Source: Neomegalonema sp. (GTDB taxonomy: Bacteria; Pseudomonadota; Alphaproteobacteria; Rhodobacterales; Rhodobacteraceae). From it: DNA of 64,000 bases. The stretch is from positions 1-64,000 of the forward strand of contig JALEFY010000004.1 in NCBI GenBank assembly GCA_022760435.1, written 5' to 3'. Made by a program: the position numbers and the translations under genes. The notes under the pieces are model-generated. The model saw nothing but the letters and a program-made list of their open reading frames with translations, was not told where the DNA came from and did not search any database. The first letter of the stretch is position 1, and the number at the start of each line of letters is the position of its first letter. Shown here one piece after another: positions 24,665 through 33,236 of the stretch.

Positions 24665-25433
24665 TGTCGCGGCGCTCGAGTTCTGCGCGAAGTTTTTTCA
24701 ACGCGTATTGTGCGAATCTCTTCGACTCTGCTCGGCCGAACTCGCCCTTTTGCCAGACATGCTTGCCATACCAATCGCCGGAGTAGCTCTCGACGATCCG
24801 CGCACTTTCCGAGCAATGGCGCCGAAAGGCGTGCTCGAACGCACGGCGCTCTGCATCACTGGCAAAGCGTTGATCCGCTCCGACATGGTTCGCCAATTCG
24901 CGGCTGAGAAAAGAATCGAGCGTCCGATACAGAAGATCGCCAAAGAAATCGCGCGCGAGCTGGGCGAAACGGTCTCCCCCGGCCAGACGCCCGAGAGCTG
25001 TTCTGGTATCTTCCGGCGTTGCTTCCAGCAAAGTCGGCAATTGCGGCTCGATTGCCCGGATCAGCGATCCGACCAGCGCTTGCTGGGCCATTTCGCCGAA
25101 GTCGGTTTTCCCGCTCTGCTCGGCCGCGAGGCGGTCCAGCGAAGCATTGATGGCGGCGGTTAGATCAAAGAGCGCTGGCGTTTGCGATGTTTGCACGCCG
25201 AGTAGAGAAAGATCCTCAAGAAAGCCGGGGCTGCGCGCCGCCAAGGGAGCGTTGAGCAGGATCCAGACCGCCTGCTCGAAGACCGGATCGTTTGCAACTT
25301 TCTTCAGTGCAGACTTGGCCGCCTCACTCGAGGCCGCCGCGATTTCGGACACCGGATGGCCGTCTGCAATCAGCCCAACGACTTGTTGCCACTTGCGGCT
25401 CTGAGGAAAAAGTTGAAGACGAATGTGCCCCAT
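24654..25433 (-). CDS. Unknown protein upstream of the QueC-like gene
   Basis: A 259-residue, mostly helical soluble protein without motifs I recognise. It starts MGHIRLQLFPQSRKWQQVV, has an Ala-rich helical middle, and ends in a charged helix (RFAQYALKKLRAELERR). No signal peptide or membrane segment. Its stop codon overlaps the start of the QueC-like gene by 11 bases, so the two are coupled and probably work together. It begins about 140 bp inside the right att site. Possibly a partner subunit of a defence system. Confidence 0.7.
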   Translation of the reverse strand: MGHIRLQLFPQSRKWQQVVGLIADGHPVSEIAAASSEAAKSALKKVANDPVFEQAVWILLNAPLAARSPGFLEDLSLLGVQTSQTPALFDLTAAINASLDRLAAEQSGKTDFGEMAQQALVGSLIRAIEPQLPTLLEATPEDTRTALGRLAGGDRFAQLARDFFGDLLYRTLDSFLSRELANHVGADQRFASDAERRAFEHAFRRHCSESARIVESYSGDWYGKHVWQKGEFGRAESKRFAQYALKKLRAELERRDNAA

Positions 25434-25505
25434 TGCCGCAGCAATTTACGCGGTGAAGGGGCTGATCAGAATTGCGCAGAAACCCGGCAAACTTCTTCCT
25501 CCAAT

Positions 25506-25525
25506 GCTTACCCCGTGCTTACCCG
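25506..25525. repeat. GCTTACC repeats near right att (possible arm sites)
   Basis: Two copies of GCTTACCCSG start at 25506 and 25517, about 50-65 bp inside the right att copy. They match the three copies near the left att site. They are candidate arm-type binding sites for the integrase or excisionase; the role is inferred. Confidence 0.5.
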
Positions 25526-25571
25526 AGAAAAACGCAGGACATCCACTCCAAGCGTAAGTCTTTAATTTTAT

Positions 25572-25620
25572 TGGCGATCCCACAGGGACTCGAACCCCGA
25601 ACCTGCTGATTAGAAGTCAG
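25572..25620. repeat. Right attachment site (3' 49 bp of tRNA-Arg)
   Basis: Identical to 1464-1512. Here it is part of the complete tRNA-Arg(TCT) gene, so integration kept the tRNA functional. Confidence 0.9.
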
Positions 25621-25648
25621 CTGCTCTATCCAGTTGAGCTATGGGACC
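25572..25648 (-). tRNA. tRNA-Arg (anticodon TCT)
   Basis: The 77-nt reverse strand folds as a cloverleaf. The acceptor stem is GGTCCCA with TGGGATC, discriminator G, and an encoded CCA. The anticodon stem GCTGA/TCAGC encloses CTTCTAA, giving anticodon TCT, and there is a normal GGTTCGGGTTCGA-type T arm. It is the insertion site of the defence island, and its 3' 49 nt are duplicated at 1464-1512. Confidence 0.97.
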
Positions 25649-25892
25649 TTTGGATCAGTGGTTAGCTGTTTCGCGCGACATCCGCAACGCCCAATGGTTC
25701 TGGGGTGACGCCGAAACGAGCAGGGCGCTCCATCCAGAGGCGCGGCGTATAGGGCTTTCGTCGGCAGCAATTCTGAAGCTGCGCAGAGGATTGAGAGGTC
25801 GACAAGCTGCCTTACCGGCCTGAACATGTCGCCTCACGCATCGCGGTACCGAGCCTAGAACGCCGAGCGATAACTTGAAACAAAGATGGTTT

Positions 25893-25969
25893 TGGCGCAC
25901 CGGGGAAGATTCGAACTCCCGACCCCCAGATTCGTAGTCTGGTGCTCTATCCAGCTGAGCTACCGGTGC
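25893..25969 (-). tRNA. tRNA-Arg (anticodon ACG)
   Basis: A 77-nt cloverleaf on the minus strand with acceptor stem GCACCGG/CCGGTGC, discriminator G and encoded CCA. The anticodon stem CCAGA/TCTGG encloses CTACGAA, giving anticodon ACG (read as ICG after editing by TadA). It lies 244 bp from the tRNA-Arg(TCT). Confidence 0.97.
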
Positions 25970-26357
25970 AAAGTGAAGCGCTGCGCTTCGGAAGCGCTTT
26001 CCTAGGCCCGCGCGACGTGATTGGCAAGGGTTAATTTGCGCCCTTTCGATTTTTCGACGCCATAGCCTGGTCCTCATAGCCTGGTCCTCATGGCCTGGTC
26101 CTCATGGCCTGGTCTTGCGGGGGAATGCCGACGGATCGGGGGCTGGAGCATCCTACGGCAGGAGAGCGGCGGGATGGACGGCCAGCGGCTGGAACACCAA
26201 AGGGTCGGAGCGCTAAAGATTGGAGCACCAAAGGGGCGAGAGAAGGATGCCCCGGCACCTCAGAGCGCCGGGTCCTTGCCGCCCCCCCCGAACCCCGCAT
26301 CGCAAGGCTCGGCTCAACGACCCGCCGCCCAGCTCACGCGCCCTCTGGCTCGGTGCC
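25970..26357. other. Noncoding region between tRNA-Arg(ACG) and the RNase T2 gene
   Basis: No supported gene in 388 bp. It contains the 14-bp tandem repeat at 26061-26116. Small open frames over the rest are out-of-frame extensions of the RNase T2 gene's antisense strand. Confidence 0.6.
26061..26116. repeat. Four tandem 14-bp repeats
   Basis: CATRGCCTGGTCCT occurs four times head to tail at 26061, 26075, 26089 and 26103, with A in the first two and G in the last two at the fourth base, and one change at the end. A minisatellite-like tract with no visible coding role. Confidence 0.9.
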
Positions 26358-27137
26358 TCACCGTGCCGGGGCAGGCAGCTCGATCGAGGCGATCGGGCAA
26401 TCTCGGCTGACATCGGCGCCGCATTTGCGCGGCTTGAGGTCCTTGGTCAGGCAGATCCGGATCTCTGCCAGTCGTCGGTCCTTGCAGGTCACGGTCACGC
26501 CATTGGCGCGCATCTGCGGATTGGCCTCAAGAAACGCGGCTTCGGCGACCTTGGGCGAGATCTGCCGGTCCTGACGCAATTGCTCGAGCACCTTGGGGAT
26601 CGCCACCCGCTCGGTCGCCGCACGCATCGTCGCGAAGTAAGCTTGCGGCGGCATGCCCGCGCAGGCACCGTGCTTGCGCCATTGATAGCCCAGCAGGCCA
26701 ACGCTCTCGGTCAGATCGGCATAGCGCTCCATCAAGGAGCGAGGCGGGCGCGGGGTGTTCGTCGGGCAGTCCTGCGGGTAACCCCGCTCATGCTGCGGCC
26801 AAAGCCCATGGACGATGAAGGCCTTGCCCTGCCCGCATTGATCGGCATCCGGTCGCGACTTGCAATAGGAGGGCGACCAGCTCAGCGCGAGGACGTAATA
26901 ATCGAAATCATCCCCCGGCTTGGGAAGCAGGGCGGATGAGCCGGTCTTGCCCCCTGCGATGCGCTCGGCCTGCCCGCGCTCGGATGAGACTTGCGCCGTT
27001 TGCGCGGGCGATGAAGGCTCGACATTGCCGCGCTCTTGTGAGAGATAGGTGATCAGCGCGGCGACGCAGGCGACCACGATGCCGATCAGGCTCGGTTTGG
27101 CTGCCGTTTTGCCAAGGCTGGCATGCTTTTTCCCCAT
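26358..27137 (-). CDS. Membrane-anchored ribonuclease T2
   Basis: An RNase of the T2 family that cuts single-stranded RNA to 2',3'-cyclic phosphates, acting outside the cytoplasm. The 259-residue protein has an N-terminal hydrophobic segment (about 16-32, SLIGIVVACVAALITYL) that is a signal or anchor. The two catalytic segments are complete: CAS-1 FIVHGLWPQ with H110, and CAS-2 WRKHGACAG with H156. Several Cys (for example YCKSRPDADQC and CLTK) could form disulfides. AAGGA precedes the ATG. It is divergent from trcR with about 105 bp between starts. Confidence 0.93.
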   Translation of the reverse strand: MGKKHASLGKTAAKPSLIGIVVACVAALITYLSQERGNVEPSSPAQTAQVSSERGQAERIAGGKTGSSALLPKPGDDFDYYVLALSWSPSYCKSRPDADQCGQGKAFIVHGLWPQHERGYPQDCPTNTPRPPRSLMERYADLTESVGLLGYQWRKHGACAGMPPQAYFATMRAATERVAIPKVLEQLRQDRQISPKVAEAAFLEANPQMRANGVTVTCKDRRLAEIRICLTKDLKPRKCGADVSRDCPIASIELPAPAR

Positions 27138-27243
27138 GTCTGGTCCTTTTCGTCGCTGCTGCCACTGTCTATGTGACGGATAATCCTCGACATAGCGAAG
27201 GTTTGAAGCGTGGGGAAGTCACCCGCGCATGGAGGTTTGTATT

Positions 27244-27984
27244 ATGTCTCAGCCCCTGATGCCCAAAGCGACCGCCGTCTGGCTGATCGACAACACGACA
27301 TTGACATTCAAGCAGATCGCCGACTTTGTCGGGCTGCACCCGCTGGAGATTGCCGGCATAGCCGATGGCGAGGTGGCCGTGGGGATCAAGGGCATGGACC
27401 CTGTCGCTGGCGGCCAGCTCACGCGCGAGGTCATTGAGGCTTGCGAGAAGGATTCAAGCAAGCCGCTGAAGATGCGCGCGCCGCTCAAGCTGCCCGAGCA
27501 AAAGAAGCGCGCCCCGCGCTATACGCCGCTCTCCAAACGTCAGGAGCGCCCTTCCGCCATTGCCTGGCTGGTGCGCAACCATCCCGAAGTGCCTGATAGC
27601 GCCATCTCCAAGCTGCTGGGCACCACCAAGCAGACGATCCAAGCGATCCGCGACAAGACGCATTGGAATGCGGCCAATATCCAGCCGGTGGACCCGGTGG
27701 CGCTTGGCTTGTGCGCGCAATCGGCGCTCGATGCGATCGTGCGGGCCGCAGCGGAGAAGCGCGCCAAGGAGCAGGCTGGCTCGGAGGAAGAGGGCGAAGG
27801 CGTCCTGATGTCGACGGAGAAATCGCTCTCCAATCCGTTTGAAGAGGGCGAGCCGACGGATCAAATGCCGTTCGACCCGTTCGCGGATGCCGGTAAATCG
27901 ACCTATGACAAGGAAGAGCGCCGCGAGACGCCGGATATCAACCCCGAGGATCTGTTCAACCTGCCCAAGTCTTCGGAAGAGTAG
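27244..27984 (+). CDS. trcR: TrcR-type cell-cycle transcriptional regulator (DUF1013)
   Basis: A 246-residue DUF1013 protein. The N-terminal part reads MPKATAVWLIDNTTLTFKQIADFVGLHPLEI, and a second HTH-like part has AIAWLVRNHPEVPDSAISKLLGTTKQTIQAIR. The tail is acidic (about 185-246). TrcR is an alphaproteobacterial DNA-binding protein tied to CtrA cell-cycle control in Rhodobacter-type species. ATG at 27244 has GGAGG 8 bases upstream; the earlier in-frame codon is not favoured. A hairpin terminator follows the stop. Confidence 0.92.
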   Translation: MSQPLMPKATAVWLIDNTTLTFKQIADFVGLHPLEIAGIADGEVAVGIKGMDPVAGGQLTREVIEACEKDSSKPLKMRAPLKLPEQKKRAPRYTPLSKRQERPSAIAWLVRNHPEVPDSAISKLLGTTKQTIQAIRDKTHWNAANIQPVDPVALGLCAQSALDAIVRAAAEKRAKEQAGSEEEGEGVLMSTEKSLSNPFEEGEPTDQMPFDPFADAGKSTYDKEERRETPDINPEDLFNLPKSSEE

Positions 27985-27995
27985 GAAAAACAGCA

Positions 27996-28030
27996 GCGCC
28001 GCCGATCATGATGTCGGCGGCGCTTGCGGT
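27996..28030 (+). terminator. Hairpin between trcR and tadC
   Basis: GCGCCGCCGA and TCGGCGGCGC form a 10-bp perfect stem around an 8-base loop, followed by TTGCGGTTTTC. An A run lies on the left side. It can serve both converging genes. Confidence 0.75.
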
Positions 28031-28055
28031 TTTCTGATAAACGCGGGCGATCGCC

Positions 28056-29000
28056 TCAGAGATCCATCATCGTCAGGATCGCCGGGCCCAGGATCACGAT
28101 AAAGAGAACCGGCACGAAGAACACCATCATCGGCACGGTCAGCTTTGCGGGCAGCGAGGCTGCCTTTTGCTCGGCCTTGGACATACGCTCATCGCGGCTC
28201 TCCTGAGCGATGACCCGCAGGGCCGAGCCCATCGGGGTCCCGTATTTCTCCGCCTGGATCATCGCCGAGACGATCGAGCGCACTTGCGGCAGCCCGGTCC
28301 GCGAGGCGAGGTTCTCGAAGGCCTGCCGACGATCGCCGACAAAGGACAGCTCGGCGGTGGTGAGCTGCATCTCTTCCATCAGCGCCAGGGACTGACCGCT
28401 GATCTCATGTGCAACCCGGTTGAAGGCTTGCTCGATCGACATGCCTGCCTCAACACAGATGGTGAGCAGATCGAGCGCATCGGGATAACCGCGCAGGATC
28501 TCTTGCTGGCGCTTTTGCGCGGCATTGGTCACGAGGATCGGCGGCAGGTAATAGCCGATGCCTGCGGCGATCAGGCAGATGCCGGAATACTCGAACATCC
28601 CCCAGCCGACGGGCTTGAGCAGGACGTTGAGATACAGGAACGCGCCCAGCGCCAGAACCGGCGGACCGGCCAGTTGGAAGAAGAGATAGCGCACCGCCGC
28701 CTCGCGCCCCCGCCAGCCCGCCGAGGCCAGCTTCATGCGCAATTCGGTGCTGGAGATCATCTCCTCCATCTTCATCTTCTCAAGCGCGCCCTTCATCATC
28801 TCGAGCTGCTTTTCGGCTTTGACCGATTTCTTGTCCTTGCCCAGATGCGCGGCGCGCAGTTCGGCACGCCGGTTATCCACGGCGGCCTGTGCGCGCTTCT
28901 TCATCTTGCTCTTGCCGTCATCGGGACCGAAGAAGGCGAAGAAGGCAAGAATGCTGCTGATCACGGCGATCCCGGCGACAAGCGGGGCAACGGCTTCCAT
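28056..29000 (-). CDS. tadC: TadC, type IVc pilus inner-membrane platform
   Basis: A 314-residue type II secretion F-domain protein that, with TadB, forms the inner-membrane platform of the Tad (Flp) pilus. There is a membrane segment at the N-terminus (about 4-24), two in the middle (about 105-155), and one at the C-terminus (about 290-312, MMVFFVPVLFIVILGPAIL). The T2SF core is GYPDALDLLTICVEAGMSIEQAF. ATG at 29000 has a perfect AGGAGG upstream. Last gene of the cpa/tad operon, 17 bp after tadB. Confidence 0.93.
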   Translation of the reverse strand: MEAVAPLVAGIAVISSILAFFAFFGPDDGKSKMKKRAQAAVDNRRAELRAAHLGKDKKSVKAEKQLEMMKGALEKMKMEEMISSTELRMKLASAGWRGREAAVRYLFFQLAGPPVLALGAFLYLNVLLKPVGWGMFEYSGICLIAAGIGYYLPPILVTNAAQKRQQEILRGYPDALDLLTICVEAGMSIEQAFNRVAHEISGQSLALMEEMQLTTAELSFVGDRRQAFENLASRTGLPQVRSIVSAMIQAEKYGTPMGSALRVIAQESRDERMSKAEQKAASLPAKLTVPMMVFFVPVLFIVILGPAILTMMDL

Positions 29001-29017
29001 GTCTGTTCCTCCTGCGC

Positions 29018-30016
29018 CTAAACGTCGAAATTGATCATGGAGCGCATCATCAGGATGCCGCAGGACATCCAGACGAGGCCGACCCCGATCATGATCTGCC
29101 CGGTCGGGTCGATGAATAGCGACTCGATATATTCGGGGCGTACCAGATAGACGAGAAAGCCGACGATGAAGGGCAGCGAGCCGATGATCATCGCCGACAT
29201 CTTCGCCTCCGAGGACAGGGCCTTGATCTTGCCCTTGAGCTTCTTGCGATCGCGCAGAATGCTCGACAGGTTGCTCAGCGCCTCGGCGAGGTTACCACCC
29301 GTCTGCTTTTGAATCACCAGCACGGTGCGAAAGAAGCTGACCTCTGGCAGATCGACCCGCTCATGCATCTTGGTCAGCGCATCTTCGAGCGCCACACCCA
29401 CCGATGTCGCGTCGATGACGCGGTGAAACTCGGTCTTGATCGGATCCGGGATCTCGTTGCCGATCACCTTGAGCCCCTCATTGACCGGCAGGCCCGAGCG
29501 CACGCCGCGCACCAGGATGTCGATGGCGTTGGGGAATTGCTCGAGGAACTTGCGCTTGCGGCGGTTGATGAGCTTGCCGAGCCAGAATTTGGGCAGGAAG
29601 AACGCAAAAACACCGGCGACGCCAACAGCGGCGATGGGCGGCGCACCCGCGCCGATCGTGCCCAGAGCCGCGATGGCGCCGAGCACATAGAAATACATCA
29701 AGAAGCGCGCGGGCGGGGTCTCATCAAGGCCCGCCTGCACCAGCCGCTTTTTCATGTCGAGCGACTTGCGCGCCTTTTCCTTGTCCGAGGCTTCCCGGAT
29801 CTTGGCCTGCATATTGGCCTGGGCCATCTGCTTGGCGCGATCGCGCGCAGCGCCAGCTTTGTTCTTTTTCTTTTTGCTGGACGGAGCGACGCCCTCGATC
29901 CGCTTGTTCTTGCGAGCCTCGGCTTCAAACTTGCCGCCGAACAGGGCGAACATCAGTCCGCCAACACCCACAACGGCGAGCACCCCGATCAGCAGGGTGA
30001 GTTTCATCGGATCCAT
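29018..30016 (-). CDS. tadB: TadB, type IVc pilus inner-membrane platform
   Basis: A 332-residue paralogue of TadC. It has an N-terminal membrane segment (about 5-27), a basic Lys-rich cytoplasmic stretch (KKKKNKAGAARDRAK), a membrane pair (about 105-150), the T2SF core (FPNAIDILVRGVRSGLPVNEGL) and two C-terminal membrane segments. The start has GGGAGG upstream. It sits between cpaF and tadC, as in other Tad operons. Confidence 0.93.
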   Translation of the reverse strand: MDPMKLTLLIGVLAVVGVGGLMFALFGGKFEAEARKNKRIEGVAPSSKKKKNKAGAARDRAKQMAQANMQAKIREASDKEKARKSLDMKKRLVQAGLDETPPARFLMYFYVLGAIAALGTIGAGAPPIAAVGVAGVFAFFLPKFWLGKLINRRKRKFLEQFPNAIDILVRGVRSGLPVNEGLKVIGNEIPDPIKTEFHRVIDATSVGVALEDALTKMHERVDLPEVSFFRTVLVIQKQTGGNLAEALSNLSSILRDRKKLKGKIKALSSEAKMSAMIIGSLPFIVGFLVYLVRPEYIESLFIDPTGQIMIGVGLVWMSCGILMMRSMINFDV

Positions 30017-30036
30017 ACGCGCCTCCCTTCCCTGCC

Positions 30037-31797
30037 TTACAGCCCGGCTTCTTCATCCATTTCAGCGAGCAGGCTCTTGAGTTCTTCACCGCGGTTATAG
30101 GTGCGGGCGCGGTCATAGAAATTCGGCTGACCGATTCCGCAGCCGATATGGCGACCGACCAGCTTGCCGTTCTCATCCTCGCCATCGATCTTGTAGAGCA
30201 CCAGATCCTGGGTCACGATCGTCTCGCCCTCCATCCCGATCACCTCGGTGATATGGGTGATGCGGCGCGAGCCGTCGCGCAGGCGCTGGGCCTGAACGAT
30301 CACGTTCACTGCCGAGCAGATCATCTCGCGGATGGTCTTGGAGGGCAGGGTGAAGCCGCCCATGGTGATCATCGATTCAAGACGGCTGAGCGCCTCACGC
30401 GGGGAGTTGGCGTGCAAGGTGCCCATCGAGCCATCATGGCCGGTGTTCATTGCCTGCAACAGATCGAACGCCTCGGCACCGCGCACCTCGCCGACGATGA
30501 TACGTTCGGGACGCATCCGCAGACAGTTCTTGACGAGCTGGCGCATAGTGATCTCACCCTTGCCCTCGATATTGGGCGGGCGGGTCTCAAGGCGCACCAC
30601 ATGCGGCTGCTGAAGCTGAAGCTCGGCACTATCCTCGCAGGTGATGATCCGCTCATCCATCGCGGCAAAGCCGGACAGACAGTTGAGCAGCGTCGTCTTC
30701 CCCGACCCGGTACCGCCCGAGATCAGCACGTTACAGCGCACATGCCCGATGATCTCGAGGATCTTGGCCGCTGTTGGCGAGATCGACTTGAACCGCACCA
30801 GATCGGCGAGCTTGAGCTTGTCCTTCTTGAATTTCCGGATGGTAAGGGCGGTGCCATCGATTGCCAGAGGCGGCGCGATGACGTTGACCCGCGAGCCGTC
30901 GAGCAAGCGCGCATCACAGATCGGGCTGGACTCATCGACCCGCCGGCCGACCTTGGAGACCATCCGCTGACAGATCTCGAGCAGATGGGCGTTGTCGCGA
31001 AAGCGAATATCGGTGAGGTGGATCTTGCCGCTGGTCTCGATGAAGGTCTGGCGCGCGCCATTGACCATGATATCTGCGATGTCATCGCGCTCCAGCAGCG
31101 CCTCGAGCGGGCCGTAGCCGAGCACGTCATCGCAGATCTCGGTGATCAGCGTGTCCTGCTCGGCGGTGCCCAGAACATAGTTCTTTACCGCGATGATATC
31201 GACGACGATGGCCGAGATCTCCGCCTGCGCCTCATCGCGCTGCAAGGCGGCGATCCGGGTCATGTCCATCGCATCCATCAGCGAGACGAACACGTCAGCC
31301 TTGATCTCGTAATAATTGTCCGAACGCGACGCATTCGCCCGGCGCTCGGGGGCCGGAGCTGGTGCCGATTGCGCAGCGGCCGCATCGGCGCCCGCCGAGG
31401 GTTTTGGCGCGGAAGCGGGCTTCGAGCCAGGCTTCGAGCCGGGCTTGGCGCCTCCTATCGCCGCGGCCTTGCCCTTGGCTTGCGAGCGTGCCTGAGCGAG
31501 CCGGGCCGCACCCGCGCCCGAGGGCGGAAGACGGCGGCTCGGGGCGACTCCTGGCGTCTGCCCCGCGGCAGCGCCTCCCGACCCACCTGCCGAAGGTCCT
31601 GCCGATGCTCCTGCCGATGCGCTCGCGCTTTGCGGCGATCCAGCTTGCGGTGAAAGCGGGCGAGGCTGCTCAGGACGCGCTTGCGCCTGACGCGACTGGT
31701 CCGGCTGGCTCGACGCTGCCGGATCACCACCCGGCATCGGGGCCGGAGGCGCCTTGCGCTCCTGCGGTCCTGCGCCGCCCTGACGTTTTCCAAACAT
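30037..31797 (-). CDS. cpaF: CpaF/TadA secretion ATPase
   Basis: Hexameric ATPase that powers Tad pilus extension and retraction. The 586-residue protein is long for the family because of a low-complexity Ala/Pro/Ser/Gly N-terminus of about 155 residues. The ATPase part then has Walker A G361-GTGSGKTTL, the Asp box ([11 protein letters not shown]), Walker B-like RIIVGEVRG (432-440) and the His box [15 protein letters not shown]. It lies downstream of cpaE in the operon, 20 bp before tadB. Confidence 0.95.
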   Translation of the reverse strand: MFGKRQGGAGPQERKAPPAPMPGGDPAASSQPDQSRQAQARPEQPRPLSPQAGSPQSASASAGASAGPSAGGSGGAAAGQTPGVAPSRRLPPSGAGAARLAQARSQAKGKAAAIGGAKPGSKPGSKPASAPKPSAGADAAAAQSAPAPAPERRANASRSDNYYEIKADVFVSLMDAMDMTRIAALQRDEAQAEISAIVVDIIAVKNYVLGTAEQDTLITEICDDVLGYGPLEALLERDDIADIMVNGARQTFIETSGKIHLTDIRFRDNAHLLEICQRMVSKVGRRVDESSPICDARLLDGSRVNVIAPPLAIDGTALTIRKFKKDKLKLADLVRFKSISPTAAKILEIIGHVRCNVLISGGTGSGKTTLLNCLSGFAAMDERIITCEDSAELQLQQPHVVRLETRPPNIEGKGEITMRQLVKNCLRMRPERIIVGEVRGAEAFDLLQAMNTGHDGSMGTLHANSPREALSRLESMITMGGFTLPSKTIREMICSAVNVIVQAQRLRDGSRRITHITEVIGMEGETIVTQDLVLYKIDGEDENGKLVGRHIGCGIGQPNFYDRARTYNRGEELKSLLAEMDEEAGL

Positions 31798-31871
31798 CTC
31801 TTCTACCCTTTGTCACTCACCGCCAAGCCGCTGGTCACGCGCCACAAGGCCACTGCGCACCGACCTGACGC

Positions 31872-33185
31872 CTATTTGGACCCGCCCGCGTTTTTGCCTG
31901 CCCCTTTGCCAACACCACCAAGCAGACCCTTCAGGCTCAGGCCCTTGACCGCTGGCAGAGCAACCTTGCCCGCCTTCTCGCTCTTCAGGCCCAGCAAGGT
32001 GCCAGCAAATTTGTGCAATTGATCGATGCCCTTATGGGTTCCCGACACTTCGGAGAGCATCTGACCGTTATTGATCGCCGAACCGAACAGCGCGCCATCA
32101 TAGGGGATCTCGAGATCGATTTCGGCGCCCAGGATCTCGGAGAAATCCGAGGCCGGGATCTCGGGCCGCTTTTGCACGCCGGTCTGGTTCAGCACCACGC
32201 GCGGAGCGGCGTCATTGCTGCGCTCGGCCTGCAAGTAATCATAGATGGTCTTCACGTTGCGCAGGCTCGCCAGATCGGGCGTGGCGACCAGCACGATCTC
32301 GTCAGCGGCCTGCAACGCAGCGCGGGTGCCGGGGGTCCACATATGCGGGACATCCAGCACGATCACATCGGTCGAGTGGCGCAGGGCCTCGATCAGGGCG
32401 GTGACCTCTTCTTCATCGACCACGACAGCGGTCCCCATCGAGGCCGGCGCCGGTAGCAGCCTGAGCTTGTCGTTCTGCGCATAGAGCAGACGGGCGAGCT
32501 TGACCTCGTCGAGCCCTTCGATATCGACCAGCGCATCGGCGAGGCTGTGCTTGGTCTCGATATTGAAGTCGAGCGCCGCGGTCCCGAATTCCATATCGAG
32601 ATCGATCAGGATCGTTTCCTTGGCCACATCCGCGGAGATCGCCCAGGCGATGTTATGCGCGAGGATCGAGGCACCGACCCCGCCCTTGGCACCATAGACC
32701 GCGATGGTCTTCGCCGCCGGAGCCGTCGCCGGATCGGAATAAAGGGTGGCAATCGCTTCGATCACCTGCATCGCCGAGCAGGGCGTCACCAGATACTCGC
32801 TCACGCCCTGACGGATCAGCTCGCGATAGATGGTAACGTCATTGCTGGGGCCGACCACGATCACACGGGTATCGACATCGCAGACCTGGGCGAGCTGCTC
32901 GAGCTCGCCGAACATCGCAAAGCCGCCCTCCTGGCTTTCGACGATCAGGACATTGGGGGTGCCGGTATGGGTGAAGCGTTTCGCCGCGCGCTCGACCCCG
33001 CCCATCGTCACCGAACACAGCGCCTTGGCCATCCGGCGGTCCTTGATCGCCTCTTGCATCGCGCTCGCAAATTCGGCGGTGGTGCAAAATGCCTCGACCG
33101 AGATCCGCGGCACGATTGTATCGACCGGACCAAAGCCTGCGCCCATCTGTGCCCCGGGCTCGAGTTGTTCGGCTGCGTTACCCAT
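31872..33185 (-). CDS. cpaE: CpaE/TadZ pilus localisation ATPase
   Basis: A ParA/MinD-type protein that places the Tad pilus machinery, often at a pole. The 437-residue protein has an N-terminal receiver-like domain (NVLIVESQEGG, VIVVGPSND, then VSEYLVTPC) and a C-terminal P-loop domain with the variant Walker A VYGAKGGVGAS, followed by ILIDLDMEFG and VIVLDVPH. The usual second Lys of the Walker A is Ala/Ser here, as in many TadZ proteins. GAGGAG precedes the ATG. Confidence 0.93.
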   Translation of the reverse strand: MGNAAEQLEPGAQMGAGFGPVDTIVPRISVEAFCTTAEFASAMQEAIKDRRMAKALCSVTMGGVERAAKRFTHTGTPNVLIVESQEGGFAMFGELEQLAQVCDVDTRVIVVGPSNDVTIYRELIRQGVSEYLVTPCSAMQVIEAIATLYSDPATAPAAKTIAVYGAKGGVGASILAHNIAWAISADVAKETILIDLDMEFGTAALDFNIETKHSLADALVDIEGLDEVKLARLLYAQNDKLRLLPAPASMGTAVVVDEEEVTALIEALRHSTDVIVLDVPHMWTPGTRAALQAADEIVLVATPDLASLRNVKTIYDYLQAERSNDAAPRVVLNQTGVQKRPEIPASDFSEILGAEIDLEIPYDGALFGSAINNGQMLSEVSGTHKGIDQLHKFAGTLLGLKSEKAGKVALPAVKGLSLKGLLGGVGKGAGKNAGGSK

Positions 33186-33236
33186 TGCGTTTGTCTCCTC
33201 ACACGGATCCGAAATCCGCTTGGCTCTTGCTGCCCG

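Larger units (their letters stand above)
1464..25620. mobile_element. 24-kb integrative defence island at tRNA-Arg(TCT)
   Basis: The element is bounded by identical 49-bp direct repeats at 1464-1512 and 25572-25620. The right copy is the 3' end of an intact tRNA-Arg gene on the minus strand, the usual attachment site for P4-type integrases. An intact integrase gene starts about 200 bp inside the left repeat, and GCTTACC-type motifs lie near both ends. The cargo is a complete type III-D CRISPR-Cas system with two arrays, small HTH genes, a GmrSD-like restriction gene and a truncated QueC-like gene. No conjugation or replication genes are seen, so it would need help to transfer between cells. 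Confidence 0.85.

Noticed and set aside
23942-25433. A complete Qat anti-phage system
   Set aside because: Only a QatC-like PP-loop protein is present. The neighbour does not resemble QatB, and no ATPase QatA or TatD-type QatD is found.
25649-25892. Small open frames between the two tRNA-Arg genes
   Set aside because: Short, overlapping on both strands, no start signals or recognisable products.
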